Source: VXYL01 sp965243095 (GTDB lineage: Bacteria; Pseudomonadota; Gammaproteobacteria; Pseudomonadales; Azotimanducaceae). Taken from it: a DNA stretch of 64,000 nt. The translations under genes were made by a program, and so were the position numbers. The DNA is taken from assembly GCA_965243095.1 (NCBI GenBank), contig OZ251530.1, positions 4,216,001 to 4,280,000 of the forward strand. The letters are read 5' to 3'. The notes beneath the pieces were generated by a model, which saw only the letters and a program-made list of their open reading frames with translations, searched no databases and was not told the origin of the DNA. Numbering within the stretch: position 1 is the first letter of the stretch; each line of letters starts with the position of its first letter. Positions 43,253-54,829 of this stretch are shown one piece after another.

Positions 43253-43754
43253 GCGGGTTCCTCGCGCTGGAGATCTCACGCACCGCCCGCGCCAACAGCG
43301 CCGCGGCTTGCACCAGCAACAGGAAGGCGGCCAGCGGAATGAGCGTCTTCAACAGGAACACCGCCGGCACGCCGCCCACTTCCTGCGAACCTTCCAACAC
43401 CGCCCAGGAATCCGCCACATAGCCCCAACTGAGCACGATGATCGCCACCGCCAGCGGCGCCAGAAACAGCGCGTGGCCGAGCGCGTTCACCCAGCTGCGC
43501 GCCGGCGGCGTCAGCCGCGAATACAGCACGTCCACGCGCACATGGGCGTCGTGCTTGAGCGCATAGGAAAGCCCGGCCAGCAACGCCGCGCCGTGCAGAT
43601 ACACCACGCTTTCCTGCAGAAAGATCGCGCCGGTGTCGAAGACGTAGCGCAACGCCACCACCACGCACGTCAAGCCGACCATGCCCAAGTTGAGCCACGC
43701 GGCGCCGCGACCGATGGCGTCAATGAAGCCCGGAAGTCGGCTTTGGACGATCAC
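43245..43754 (-). CDS. dctQ: TRAP transporter small permease, DctQ family (set 1)
   Basis: 169-aa protein with four predicted helices and the DctQ motif GAALLAGLSYALKHDAHVRV. It forms the membrane complex with the DctM encoded next. It starts at GTG 43754, about 135 bp downstream of the aceE stop. Confidence 0.88.
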   Translation of the reverse strand: MIVQSRLPGFIDAIGRGAAWLNLGMVGLTCVVVALRYVFDTGAIFLQESVVYLHGAALLAGLSYALKHDAHVRVDVLYSRLTPPARSWVNALGHALFLAPLAVAIIVLSWGYVADSWAVLEGSQEVGGVPAVFLLKTLIPLAAFLLLVQAAALLARAVREISSARNPRG

Positions 43755-43784
43755 CCTATCTCTCCATGGCGCGACTTTTTGTCA

Positions 43785-43822
43785 CCCAACCGAAGAAAAG
43801 TCACGGTATTTCTTCAGTTGGG
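43785..43822. terminator. inverted repeat downstream of aceE
   Basis: CCCAACCGAAGAAA (43785-43798) pairs with TTTCTTCAGTTGGG (43809-43822) apart from one mismatch, with a 10-bp loop. The repeat CGAAGAAAAGTC occurs twice here. It is between the aceE stop and dctQ, so transcription termination is plausible, but there is no classical T-run after the stem. Confidence 0.4.
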
Positions 43823-43888
43823 CGAAGAAAAGTCGGGCGCGAAGCGGCGGCGTCTCGAACTGCACGCCGCCCGGCGCTCCGGCACCGC

Positions 43889-46561
<2,673 letters not shown>

Positions 46562-46596
46562 CCTGCCCTAGGCTTTGGTGGGCTAGGATAACGCCG

Positions 46597-47349
46597 ATGG
46601 CTGCTTGGCTACAGTCACCCTCTCGCCTTTGCGCCGGTGCCGCCGTGGCGCTGGCGGCGGTGTGCGCGAACGACGCCCGGGCGGATGGCGCGGTTGCCGC
46701 GGCCGACGCGGCGAGCGATGCGCTGCGCGTGGCCGTGGCCGCGAACTTCCGCGCCGCGTTCGACGCGGTGGGAAGCGGTTATCCGCGCGCCTTGGCGCCG
46801 GCCTACGGCTCCTCCGGCTTGCTGTTCGCGCAGATCGCCCAAGGGCGGCCGTTCGACGTGTTTCTCTCCGCCGATGCAGCGCGGCCGCAGGCGCTGGTGG
46901 AGCGAGGCTTGGCCACTTCGCCGCAGCGCTACGCCGTCGGCCGTTTGGCGTTGCTGGTGAATCACGGTGCCCCGGGCCCGGAGTGGGCGACCAGCGGCAA
47001 ACGCATCGCCGTGGCCAACCCGGAAGCCGCACCGTACGGGCGCGCCGCGGTGCAGGCGCTGGCGAGTCTTCGCCTCGAACCCCGGCGCGTGGTGGCCATG
47101 AACGTGGCGCAGGCGTTCCACTTCGTCGCCAGCGGCGCGGTGGACGGCGCGTTCGTGGCGTTCGCGCAAGTGCTGGCGGAGAACATCGCCGCCGAGCGCT
47201 ACTGGCTGGTGCCGGAAATCCACCACGAGGCCATCGAGCAAGTGGCGGTGGTGGTGCGCGGCGGCGACGAGGCCGGCGCCCGGGCGTTTCTCGCGTTCTT
47301 GGCGGACGAGAACGCGCGCGAGCGGATTCGCGCCGCCGGCTACCGCTGA
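46597..47349 (+). CDS. modA: molybdate ABC transporter substrate-binding protein
   Basis: 250-aa periplasmic protein. A signal peptide (SRLCAGAAVALAAVCANDARA) precedes the ModA fold: LRVAVAANFRAAFDAVGSGY, AYGSSGLLFAQIAQGRPFDV and FLSADAARPQALVERGLATS. AFHFVASGAVDGAFVAFAQV is in the hinge-side half. It delivers molybdate (or tungstate) to ModB. First gene of modABC. Confidence 0.93.
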   Translation: MAAWLQSPSRLCAGAAVALAAVCANDARADGAVAAADAASDALRVAVAANFRAAFDAVGSGYPRALAPAYGSSGLLFAQIAQGRPFDVFLSADAARPQALVERGLATSPQRYAVGRLALLVNHGAPGPEWATSGKRIAVANPEAAPYGRAAVQALASLRLEPRRVVAMNVAQAFHFVASGAVDGAFVAFAQVLAENIAAERYWLVPEIHHEAIEQVAVVVRGGDEAGARAFLAFLADENARERIRAAGYR

Positions 47350-47350
47350 C

Positions 47351-48019
47351 GTGGCGTTCGACACGGACATCGCGCAGGCGGCGTGGGTCACCGCCTTGCT
47401 GGCCCTCGCCACCACCGCGGTGTTGTTGCTGCTGTGTCCGCCGCTCGCCTGGTGGCTCGCCCGCACCACGTCCAAGTGGCGCGCGCCGGTGGAGGCGTTG
47501 ACGGCCCTGCCGCTGGTGCTGCCGCCCACCGTGCTGGGGTTCTACCTCCTGCTGGCGCTGGCGCCTTCCGGGCCGATCGGCGCTGTGGCCCAAGCGGTTG
47601 CCGGGGCGCCGTTGGCGTTCACCTTCGCCGGCTTGGTGATCGGCTCGGTGATCTACTCGCTGCCGTTCGTCACCGGGCCCTTGGCGGCGGCGTTCCGCAC
47701 CACGGACGCGGGTTTGCTGGAAGCCGCAACCAGCCTCGGCGCGTCGCCGAGCAGCCGCTTCCTGCGCCTGGTGCTGCCCATGCACGGCAGAGCGTTGCTG
47801 GCGGCGGGCGTGCTCGGCTTCGCGCACACCGTGGGGGAGTTCGGGATCGTGTTGATGATCGGCGGCAACATCGCCGGCGAAACGCGGGTGCTCTCCATCG
47901 TGCTGTTCGACCGCGTGGAGATGTTGGATTACGCCGGCGCCCACGCCATCGCCGCCGGGCTGTTGGTGTTCGGCTTGGCGGTGCTCACCTGCACCTACCG
48001 TTGGCTGCGCCCGACATGA
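47351..48019 (+). CDS. modB: molybdate ABC transporter permease
   Basis: 222-aa permease with five to six helices: PLVLPPTVLGFYLLLALAPS, and the EAA loop LEAATSLGASPSSRFLRLVL preceding ALLAAGVLGFAHTVGEFGIV. GTG 47351 begins one base after the modA stop, and the modB stop overlaps the modC ATG. Confidence 0.94.
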   Translation: MAFDTDIAQAAWVTALLALATTAVLLLLCPPLAWWLARTTSKWRAPVEALTALPLVLPPTVLGFYLLLALAPSGPIGAVAQAVAGAPLAFTFAGLVIGSVIYSLPFVTGPLAAAFRTTDAGLLEAATSLGASPSSRFLRLVLPMHGRALLAAGVLGFAHTVGEFGIVLMIGGNIAGETRVLSIVLFDRVEMLDYAGAHAIAAGLLVFGLAVLTCTYRWLRPT

Positions 48020-49095
48020 AGCTGCGCGCTCAAGGGCAACTGGCGCGGGGCGGCTTCCGCTTGCACGCCGATGTGGACATGAACCTGCGCGGGGTGGCGG
48101 CGCTTGTGGGCCGCTCCGGGGCCGGCAAATCCACCTTTCTGCGCTTGCTGGCCGGTTTCGAGCCGGCCGCGGCGGCCGATGTGGAAGTGGCCGGCGAGTC
48201 TTGGCAAAGCGCCGGCGAAGGCGCAACGCTTGCCGCGCATGCCCGCGCCGTGGGCCTCGTCTTCCAAGAGCCGCGGTTGTTTCCCCATTTGGACGCCGGC
48301 GCCAATCTTCGCTTTGCGGCGCGCGCCGGCCGCCGCCGCGAAGGAACGCGGCTGGCGTTCGACGAAGTGGTGGAGTTCCTCGACTTGACGCCGCTGTTGC
48401 CGTTGCGCCCGCACCAGCTGTCCGGCGGCCAGCGGCAGCGCGTGGCGCTGGGGCGCACACTGTTGACGCCGGCCAAGCTGTGGCTGTTCGACGAGCCGCT
48501 GGCGGCGTTGGATGCCCCGTCGCGCGCCGAGATCGCGCCGTATCTGCAACGGCTTTGCCGCCACCACGCGGTGCCGATCGTGTACGTCTCGCACGCCATT
48601 CGCGAGGTGCTCGCCATCGCCGATCAAGTGTTGGTGGCCGCCGACGGGCGCGTGGAGGAAGTGCCGTCGCTGGCCGAGTTCTCCACCTCGTTCGACAACC
48701 CGCTGCTTGGGGAAGACGCCGGCGCGATCGTCGCCTGCCACTTCCGCCAATACGATCCGCGCTACCGGCTTTCCGAGTTGACGTTTGCGGGCACCACGCT
48801 GTTCGCGCCCGGGGATCTGGCCGCCCAGGGCCCGGTGGTGTTGTTGCAGATTCCGGCGCGGGACGTGAGCCTCGCCACCGGCCCGGTGCGGAACATCAGC
48901 GTGCTCAACCGCGTGGACGCGGTGGTGGACGCCTTGAACGAGCACGGCGACTCGGTGCTGGTGCGCGTGCGTTGCGGCGAACAAAGGCTGCTGGCCCTGC
49001 TCACCCGCCGCTCCGTGGACGAGCTGCGCCTCGCCCCCGGGATGCGCGTGCAAGCGCTGATCAAATCGGTGGCGGTGCGGGCCGAACGGGCGTGA
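48016..49095 (+). CDS. modC: molybdate ABC transporter ATP-binding protein
   Basis: 359-aa ATPase. Walker A is GRSGAGKST (32-40), the signature LSGGQRQR (~135-142), Walker B LWLFDEPLAALD, H-loop YVSHAIREV. A C-terminal Mop/TOBE domain (~290-355; NISVLNRVDAVVDALNEHGD) is the molybdate-binding regulatory part typical of ModC. The ATG overlaps the modB stop. No modE regulator is adjacent. Confidence 0.94.
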   Translation: MKLRAQGQLARGGFRLHADVDMNLRGVAALVGRSGAGKSTFLRLLAGFEPAAAADVEVAGESWQSAGEGATLAAHARAVGLVFQEPRLFPHLDAGANLRFAARAGRRREGTRLAFDEVVEFLDLTPLLPLRPHQLSGGQRQRVALGRTLLTPAKLWLFDEPLAALDAPSRAEIAPYLQRLCRHHAVPIVYVSHAIREVLAIADQVLVAADGRVEEVPSLAEFSTSFDNPLLGEDAGAIVACHFRQYDPRYRLSELTFAGTTLFAPGDLAAQGPVVLLQIPARDVSLATGPVRNISVLNRVDAVVDALNEHGDSVLVRVRCGEQRLLALLTRRSVDELRLAPGMRVQALIKSVAVRAERA

Positions 49096-49192
49096 CGTGC
49101 CAATCGCGTCGTGAATGCACGTCTTGCCTTGATCGCTCCGCGCCGCTACTATCCGCGCCCTCTCAAGCAACGGTGCGTTTTCGCGCCGCCCT

Positions 49193-49268
49193 GGGTCGTT
49201 AGCTCAGTCGGTAGAGCAGCGGGCTTTTAACCCGTTGGTCCTGGGTTCGAGCCCCAGACGGCCCACCA
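49193..49268 (+). tRNA. tRNA-Lys (anticodon TTT)
   Basis: 76 nt with encoded CCA. The acceptor GGGTCGT pairs with ACGGCCC, the D-arm contains AGCTCAGTCGGTAGAGC, the anticodon loop is CTTTTAA with stem GCGGG/CCCGT, and the T-arm is CTGGGTTCGAGCCCCAG. All cloverleaf elements are present. Confidence 0.97.
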
Positions 49269-49318
49269 GACCAGCGCAAGTGGTAATATGCGCGCTGGCG
49301 GGGGTTCCCACCGTCGCG

Positions 49319-49395
49319 CGGGGCGTAGCGCAGTCTGGTAGCGCATCACACTGGGGGTGTGGTGGTCGTCGGTTCAAATCCGGCCGCCCCGACCA
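49319..49395 (+). tRNA. tRNA-Pro (anticodon GGG)
   Basis: 77 nt with encoded CCA. The acceptor CGGGGCG pairs with CGCCCCG, the D-arm is AGCGCAGTCTGGTAGCGC, the anticodon loop is CTGGGGG, and the T-loop is GTTCAAATC. It lies 50 bp after the tRNA-Lys gene, probably in one transcript. Confidence 0.97.
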
Positions 49396-49470
49396 ACACC
49401 CAATGCAGATATGCTCGTACACCTTGGTGCGCCTCGCGCAATGCGGCGCCAGCGCCGCGTCCGACGCCCT

Positions 49471-51807
49471 CTACAACTCGACGCTCCAGAGTTCGCCCTC
49501 GCCGGCGACGAATTGGCCGGTGCGGATGCGGTCGATGTCTTGCTCCGGCAACCGCGCCACCGCCACGCACCGGCCGTCGGTGACGACGCCCCGCGCATAG
49601 AAGTCGAAATCCAGATTCGCCCACGCCGCGCCCGCGACGACGTGAAGGAAAAAGCGCGCCGCGACATCCCCCTCATCGCAGGGATCGCGGACGTAGATGA
49701 GATCGCGACCGCGCCGGTGGAGGTCGAAGACGTTGCGGGCGAGCGGTGCACGGCCTCGAACGGCCGCCCACGCGCGACGGTGTCGCTCCACGTTGAGGTG
49801 GAAGGTGGTCTCCCACAACACCGCTTCCCCGTCTTTCTGCCCCGCCGAAACGGTCGCCACCACCCAAGGCGGCAGCGTCGCCTTCAACAGGCACTTGCCG
49901 TCCACCCTCACCGCCACAAACCGCGAGTATTTCCCACTCCAGAGAAACCGGCGTGGCAAACTTGGGATTTGGGAACGCCAAGAGTGAGCGGCAAACCCAC
50001 CGGGGTTGAGAAGTGCCGCATCGGCCGGATCCACCGGATACATGCGCGTGAAGAAACTGCCGCGCAGATCGCCGGCGTCGCACGGCTCTTTGAGAAAAGC
50101 AAACGCGTTGTCCAGAAGGTGGACGCTCCAATTCCCGCGCGAGCGCACCCGCGCACGGCGTTGCGCGAACATTTCGTATTCGCGTCGATAGGCTGCCGTC
50201 GCGGCCACCTCCCTTTGCTCAGGGTCGAACGGAAACTCCGCCTCCCACAGCATCGCGCCGCCGGGCGCCCCCCGCCACTCCCCAGTGCGGAGCTTGGCAA
50301 TCGGGGAGTAGCGCCCCGCCGGGCGCACTACAACGCAATCGCGACCATCGCGCCAAAACGCCGCGATGCCTTCGAGTCGCAGTTCCGTCCAATCTCGTTG
50401 AGTTCGCCCTCTCCCCGGCGCGAGCGCATGCAGAAAGAGGCGGCCGGCCGTCTCGTTCCCGCCCTTGCCGCAGGGCGACTTCACATACACCACCATGCGA
50501 TGGCGCGGGCTCGCGTACACGGCCCAGCCGCCCTTCCGCACAAGCGGTTCTCCTTGGCGTACCTCGCGCACGATGCGTCGGCGTTGCCCCTCCCCATCCG
50601 TTCTTTTCAACGCGAGATGCTTGGCGCGGATGCGCGCCATCGCGGCCGGGTGCAACGGCCCCGGCGCCGGCAACGCCCACGGGGCGCTGGGCATGAAGCG
50701 GTGGCCGGGCCAACCCGCGGCGTCCACGAACGCGCGGTAGTAGTCGTGCCGCGCATGGGCCAGCGCCTCGTTCGGCCGCCGCGCAAGGCCCCAACGGCGC
50801 TCTAGGAATCGGTAGAGGCAATGCGCCGCCACCATGTGCCCCGCCTCGTTCCAGTGGGGGTCGGAACGGAAATGCCAGTCCTTCCAGACGAAGCCGGGTA
50901 TCTCCTGTTCGATACAGCCGCGCAGGTCGAGAACGTCGAACAGCCCCGAACGCGTTTTCCGGTGGAATTGGGTGGCGGTGCCCGGCACGGGCAGCAGAAC
51001 GACGTGGAACGCGCTGCCGTTGGCTTCCGCCTCGTCGCGCCAGCGCGACAAGACGGCCTCGAAAACTACGTCGCCATCATGCACCGCCTCGTCGTGCTCA
51101 TCTCCAGCCAAGTCCCCTCCAGCCGGGTCTCCAGCGAAGCCTCCGGCTAGGCGTTGCCACACATCGAGCGCCAGATAGGTGAGGCGAAAACCGGAGAGGA
51201 AGCGAATCCAGGTCGAGGTTCGGCGCATCCGCCGGACGAGCTCGCCGGCGGCGTTCAAAGCGTACAGCCCGGCGTGCCGCAGATCGTCGAAGTCGTTGTC
51301 GCAATGCACGTAGAACACGTGGCGAAGACGGTCCTTGTGCGGGAAACCACGATAGCGCAGATACTGGCTGCCGGGCCCCGTCCCAGACATGCCAAAGTTG
51401 TGGACATGGACCCCGGCGCGCACGGCCGGCGCGTCGGCGCGGCCTTTCTGCGCGTTCAACAGGTGATCAAGAACCTCGACAAACGTGTACTGCACGGGAA
51501 CCCCCAAGCCCTCGGTGAAGGAGTCCCCGAAGACACCGACATGCATCCCGTCCTGAAAGTCGCGCTCGCTGAAGTCGCGGTGCTGACGGTTGCCGAAGCG
51601 GTTGTACAGCACCTCGTGCTCCGTCCCGGCGTCCGGATGGGTACCCATGTTCGACCAACGGTACTGTCGCAGCGGCGGCTCGGCGGCCTGTTCGTAGCGC
51701 GTGTCCGCCAGCCGCAGCGCCGCTTCGCACACCGCCAACCCGGCGATCAGCGACAGGACGATCAGCAGGCCGTTCCAAACGCCAGTCTGGATCCGCGGCG
51801 CGTACAT
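49471..51807 (-). CDS. SGNH/GDSL-hydrolase-like protein with three repeated C-terminal modules
   Basis: 778-aa protein with an N-terminal membrane anchor (WNGLLIVLSLIAGLAVCEAA). An SGNH-like domain (~85-350) follows: GVFGDSFTEGLGVP carries the nucleophile Ser, HNFGMSGTGPGSQYL the block with Asn, and RSDPHWNEAGHM the Asp/His dyad. Three related ~110-residue modules then recur: VVYVKSPCGKGG to LRTGEWRGAPGGAMLWEAEF, FLKEPCDAGDLRGSFF to SAGQKDGEAVLWETTF, and YVRDPCDEGDVAARFF to IRTGQFVAGEGELWSVEL. They may bind glycans. A role in modifying exported polysaccharide (acyl transfer or removal) is a guess. ATG 51807. Confidence 0.65.
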   Translation of the reverse strand: MYAPRIQTGVWNGLLIVLSLIAGLAVCEAALRLADTRYEQAAEPPLRQYRWSNMGTHPDAGTEHEVLYNRFGNRQHRDFSERDFQDGMHVGVFGDSFTEGLGVPVQYTFVEVLDHLLNAQKGRADAPAVRAGVHVHNFGMSGTGPGSQYLRYRGFPHKDRLRHVFYVHCDNDFDDLRHAGLYALNAAGELVRRMRRTSTWIRFLSGFRLTYLALDVWQRLAGGFAGDPAGGDLAGDEHDEAVHDGDVVFEAVLSRWRDEAEANGSAFHVVLLPVPGTATQFHRKTRSGLFDVLDLRGCIEQEIPGFVWKDWHFRSDPHWNEAGHMVAAHCLYRFLERRWGLARRPNEALAHARHDYYRAFVDAAGWPGHRFMPSAPWALPAPGPLHPAAMARIRAKHLALKRTDGEGQRRRIVREVRQGEPLVRKGGWAVYASPRHRMVVYVKSPCGKGGNETAGRLFLHALAPGRGRTQRDWTELRLEGIAAFWRDGRDCVVVRPAGRYSPIAKLRTGEWRGAPGGAMLWEAEFPFDPEQREVAATAAYRREYEMFAQRRARVRSRGNWSVHLLDNAFAFLKEPCDAGDLRGSFFTRMYPVDPADAALLNPGGFAAHSWRSQIPSLPRRFLWSGKYSRFVAVRVDGKCLLKATLPPWVVATVSAGQKDGEAVLWETTFHLNVERHRRAWAAVRGRAPLARNVFDLHRRGRDLIYVRDPCDEGDVAARFFLHVVAGAAWANLDFDFYARGVVTDGRCVAVARLPEQDIDRIRTGQFVAGEGELWSVEL

Positions 51808-51823
51808 TGACGTTGCCCGCCTT

Positions 51824-52417
51824 TTAACCGCGCCGCGCCAGCGCTTCGCACTCGGCGTGGCGGAAACAAGCCACGAGGTGGTCGTTCACCATGCCGGTGG
51901 CTTGCATGTGCGCGTAAATGATGGTGGTGCCCACGAAGCTGAAGCCGCGTTGTTTTAGATCCTTGCTGATGCGGTCCGAAAGCGGGCTCGTGGGCGGCAC
52001 GTCGGCCAAGGTTCGCCAGCAGTTCTGTATGGGTTTGCCGTCCACGAAGTTCCAAATGTAGTTGGCGAAACTGCCCCATTCCTCCTGCACGGCGAGGAAG
52101 GCGCGGGCGTTCTGGCGGGCGCTGAACACTTTGAGGCGGTTGCGAATGATGCGCGGATTGTCAAGCAGGCGTTGCAGCTTGCGGTCGGTGTAGCGGGCCA
52201 CCTTGGCGGGATCGAAGTTGTCGAACGCCTGCCGATAGCCGTCGCGCTTGCGCAGCACGGTGATCCAAGCGAGACCGGCTTGCGCTCCTTCGAGCACGAG
52301 GAACTCGAACAAGGCGCGATCGTCGCGCAGCGGCACGCCCCACTCTTCGTCGTGGTAGCGCACGTAGAGCTCGTCGTCGCCGCACCAGCCGCAGCGGATG
52401 ATTGCCGGGGCGCTCAT
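51824..52417 (-). CDS. tag: DNA-3-methyladenine glycosylase I
   Basis: 197-aa base-excision enzyme. RCGWCGDDELYVRYHDEEWG (~8-27) holds the Cys and His zinc ligands, GLAWITVLRKRDGYRQAFDN the helix-hairpin-helix region, and TGMVNDHLVACFRHAEC the C-terminal His/Cys ligands. It removes 3-methyladenine from alkylated DNA. ATG 52417 overlaps the stop of the sugar kinase gene (ATGA). Confidence 0.94.
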   Translation of the reverse strand: MSAPAIIRCGWCGDDELYVRYHDEEWGVPLRDDRALFEFLVLEGAQAGLAWITVLRKRDGYRQAFDNFDPAKVARYTDRKLQRLLDNPRIIRNRLKVFSARQNARAFLAVQEEWGSFANYIWNFVDGKPIQNCWRTLADVPPTSPLSDRISKDLKQRGFSFVGTTIIYAHMQATGMVNDHLVACFRHAECEALARRG

Positions 52418-53691
52418 GCCGCGTCCGCCTCGCGCATCCGCCCCAGTGCGGCTTCGATGAAGTCCTCCTCGCCGGCACCACCGGCTTTCAGCACCAGCGC
52501 CATCGGATCGGCCGCTTCCCCGGTGTGGCAGTAGCCACCGAGGAGCTCGTCGTACGCCGCCACTTGCGCCAAGTCGATGCCGAGCCGCGTCATCACCGCG
52601 CCGGAGGTTTCGCCGCCCGCCACCACGAGCTTGCGTACGCCGAGCCGATGCAAGCCGGCGGCCACGTCGCCGAGGAGTCGATCCGCCAACGCCGCGGCCG
52701 GGGCGCGGCCCAGTGCTTGTTGCACACGCTGCACCTCGGCGTGATCTGCGGTGGTAGCGATGCCGATGGGGCTGTTTGGCAAGCGGGGGGCGGTCCACTC
52801 GATGATCTGTTCGGCGAGATTGTCGTTGCCGGCGGCGTCGACGAGGTCGACTCGAAACACCGGGTTCGTGCGGGCGAAGCGTGCCACTTGGCGGTTGGTC
52901 TTGGGGGTGCAACTGCCGGCGATCACTGCGGCGAACCCGGGTGCGGCCGGCAGCAGCCGGCGCGGCTCCACATCGCGCTTTGTGCCTTGCCATGCCCGCG
53001 CCAGATACACCGGCAGTTCGTCGGCGCCGGTGGTTGCGGGCATATCCACCGCCAGCTCAGCGATGCACGCCAAGTCCTGCTTTTCAAGCACGTCGGTGAT
53101 GAAGAACGCAACGCCCTCGTCGATCTGCCGCTGCAAGTGGGCTTGGCGCTCGGCCTTGCTAGCGCGCACGTGGCGGTAGGGCAGGAGACCCACCTGCACT
53201 TGGCTCTGCGCCTGCAACACCTCCACGAGGTTGGAGTTGGTCATGGGCGTGATCGGATCCCGGCTCTGCGGCGATTCGTGCAGCATGTTCCTGCCGAGGA
53301 ACAACCGGCCTTGGTACACGGTGACGCCGCGTTCGGGAAACGCCGGGCAGAACAGCAGGTGGTCCGCGCCGGTGAGCGCCAGCAACGCCTCGGACACCGG
53401 GCCGATGTTGCCCTTCGCCGTGGAGGAAAACACCGCGCTGTACTTGTAGTAGAGGCGGCGCGCGCCCTTCGCCAGCAACCCCTCCGCGACCCGCGTGGCA
53501 TCCGCTGCGGCCTGCTCCGGCGGCAGCAGCAACATCTTGCGGCCCACCACGACAGCTTGGGCGTCGTCCGACAGCCGATCCAGCGCCTCCACGGAGGTCG
53601 CCAACGGGCAGGAAACGCCTTCGCTCTCCAGCAGGCTCGCCACCTTCGCGCCGCCCGTCAAATCGTCAGCGATGACGCCGAGCTCAAGCAT
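52414..53691 (-). CDS. four-carbon acid sugar kinase family protein (OtnK/DtnK-like)
   Basis: 425-aa kinase of the DUF1537 family. The N-terminal domain has LGVIADDLTGGAKVASLLES, the middle YYKYSAVFSSTAKGNIGPVS, and the C-terminal nucleotide-binding domain LVVAGGETSGAVMTRLGI. Members phosphorylate D-threonate, D-erythronate or related acids; the substrate here is not predictable. Coupled to tag by overlap. A short remnant of another gene precedes it at 53697. Confidence 0.88.
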   Translation of the reverse strand: MLELGVIADDLTGGAKVASLLESEGVSCPLATSVEALDRLSDDAQAVVVGRKMLLLPPEQAAADATRVAEGLLAKGARRLYYKYSAVFSSTAKGNIGPVSEALLALTGADHLLFCPAFPERGVTVYQGRLFLGRNMLHESPQSRDPITPMTNSNLVEVLQAQSQVQVGLLPYRHVRASKAERQAHLQRQIDEGVAFFITDVLEKQDLACIAELAVDMPATTGADELPVYLARAWQGTKRDVEPRRLLPAAPGFAAVIAGSCTPKTNRQVARFARTNPVFRVDLVDAAGNDNLAEQIIEWTAPRLPNSPIGIATTADHAEVQRVQQALGRAPAAALADRLLGDVAAGLHRLGVRKLVVAGGETSGAVMTRLGIDLAQVAAYDELLGGYCHTGEAADPMALVLKAGGAGEEDFIEAALGRMREADAA

Positions 53692-53696
53692 GGGCT

Positions 53697-53812
53697 TGCC
53701 TTGGCGCTGGCGAGAGGTACTGGCGGAAGAACAGCGCGATGCCAAACATGGGAACCATGTTGGCGAACGCCATCGGCAGCGTCAACCGCAGCCGCGCTTC
53801 CGAGTTGGGCGT
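53697..53812 (-). pseudogene. remnant of a membrane protein C-terminus
   Basis: An open stretch ends LRLTLPMAFANMVPMFGIAL then FFRQYLSP just before the sugar kinase start. It reads like the last helix of a transporter, but no start or upstream part exists because the epoxide hydrolase gene begins on the other strand. It may be a relic of a permease once linked to the kinase. Weak evidence. Confidence 0.3.
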
Positions 53813-53851
53813 ACAATGGCGCGCAATCCAGCCATCGCCCACGCACCCGCC

Positions 53852-54805
53852 ATGTCCGCCATCAGCCGCCGCACCATCGCCACCAACCTCATCGACATGC
53901 GCATCGCCGAAGCCGGGCCCGCCGACGGCCCGCTGGTGGTGCTCTGCCACGGCTTCCCGGAGTCCTGGTACTCGTGGCGGCACCAGCTGCCGGCGTTGGC
54001 CGAGGCGGGCTACCACGTCGTCGCGCCGGATCAGCGGGGCTACGGCGGCACCACCGCGCCGGACGACGTTCGCTCGTACACGCAGTTCCAGCTGGTCGGC
54101 GACATCGTGGGGCTGGTGCAGGCCCTCGGCGCGGAGAACGCGGTGATCGCCGGGCACGACTGGGGCGCGCCGGTGGCGTGGAACGCCGCGCTGTGGCGGC
54201 CGGACGTCTTCCGCGCCGTGATCGGCCTCAGCGTTCCCGCCAGCGACCGCCCGCCGTGGCCGCCCACCGTCGGCATGAGGAACTTCGCCGGCGAGAACTT
54301 CTACTACATCCTCTACTTCCAAACGCCCGGCGTGGCCGAGCACGAGCTGCGCAAGGACGTGCGCCGCGCGCTGCGGATGCTGCTCTACTCCGCCTCCGGC
54401 GACGCGCCCGGCGGTCGCCGGAGGCTGCCGAAAACCGCCAGCTTCCTCGATCAGATGACCGATCCAGAGGAACTCCCGCCGTGGCTCACGGAGGCGGATC
54501 TGGACTACTTCACCGCCGAGTTCGAGCGCACGGGCTTCCGCGGCGGGTTGAACTGGTACCGCAACCTGGACAGCACCTGGGCGCTCTCCGCGCCGTTCCA
54601 AGGCAAGCGCATCGAGCAGCCGGCGCTGTTCATCACCGGCGACAAGGACCTCACCCGCGGCAACCCGGAGTACGAACAGCGGATGCGCGCCGTCGTCCCG
54701 AACCTGCGCGAGGTGGTGACGTTCCCGGGCGTCGGCCACTGGACGCAGCAGGAGAATCCGCAAGGCACCAACGAGGCGATGCTGAGGTTCCTCGGCTCGC
54801 TGTGA
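53852..54805 (+). CDS. epoxide hydrolase-like alpha/beta hydrolase
   Basis: 317-aa hydrolase. The oxyanion motif is CHGFPESWYSWRHQL (~30), the nucleophile Asp is in AGHDWGAPVAWNAA (~107), and the catalytic His in PGVGHWTQQENP (~293). An acid residue lies in FITGDKDLTRG. A cap domain with Tyr residues (NFYYILYFQTPG) fits soluble epoxide hydrolases. ATG 53852 is chosen; ATG 53816 is possible. It is followed after 24 bp by enoyl-CoA hydratase. Confidence 0.88.
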   Translation: MSAISRRTIATNLIDMRIAEAGPADGPLVVLCHGFPESWYSWRHQLPALAEAGYHVVAPDQRGYGGTTAPDDVRSYTQFQLVGDIVGLVQALGAENAVIAGHDWGAPVAWNAALWRPDVFRAVIGLSVPASDRPPWPPTVGMRNFAGENFYYILYFQTPGVAEHELRKDVRRALRMLLYSASGDAPGGRRRLPKTASFLDQMTDPEELPPWLTEADLDYFTAEFERTGFRGGLNWYRNLDSTWALSAPFQGKRIEQPALFITGDKDLTRGNPEYEQRMRAVVPNLREVVTFPGVGHWTQQENPQGTNEAMLRFLGSL

Positions 54806-54829
54806 CAACACCATAGGGAGGGCAACCGC

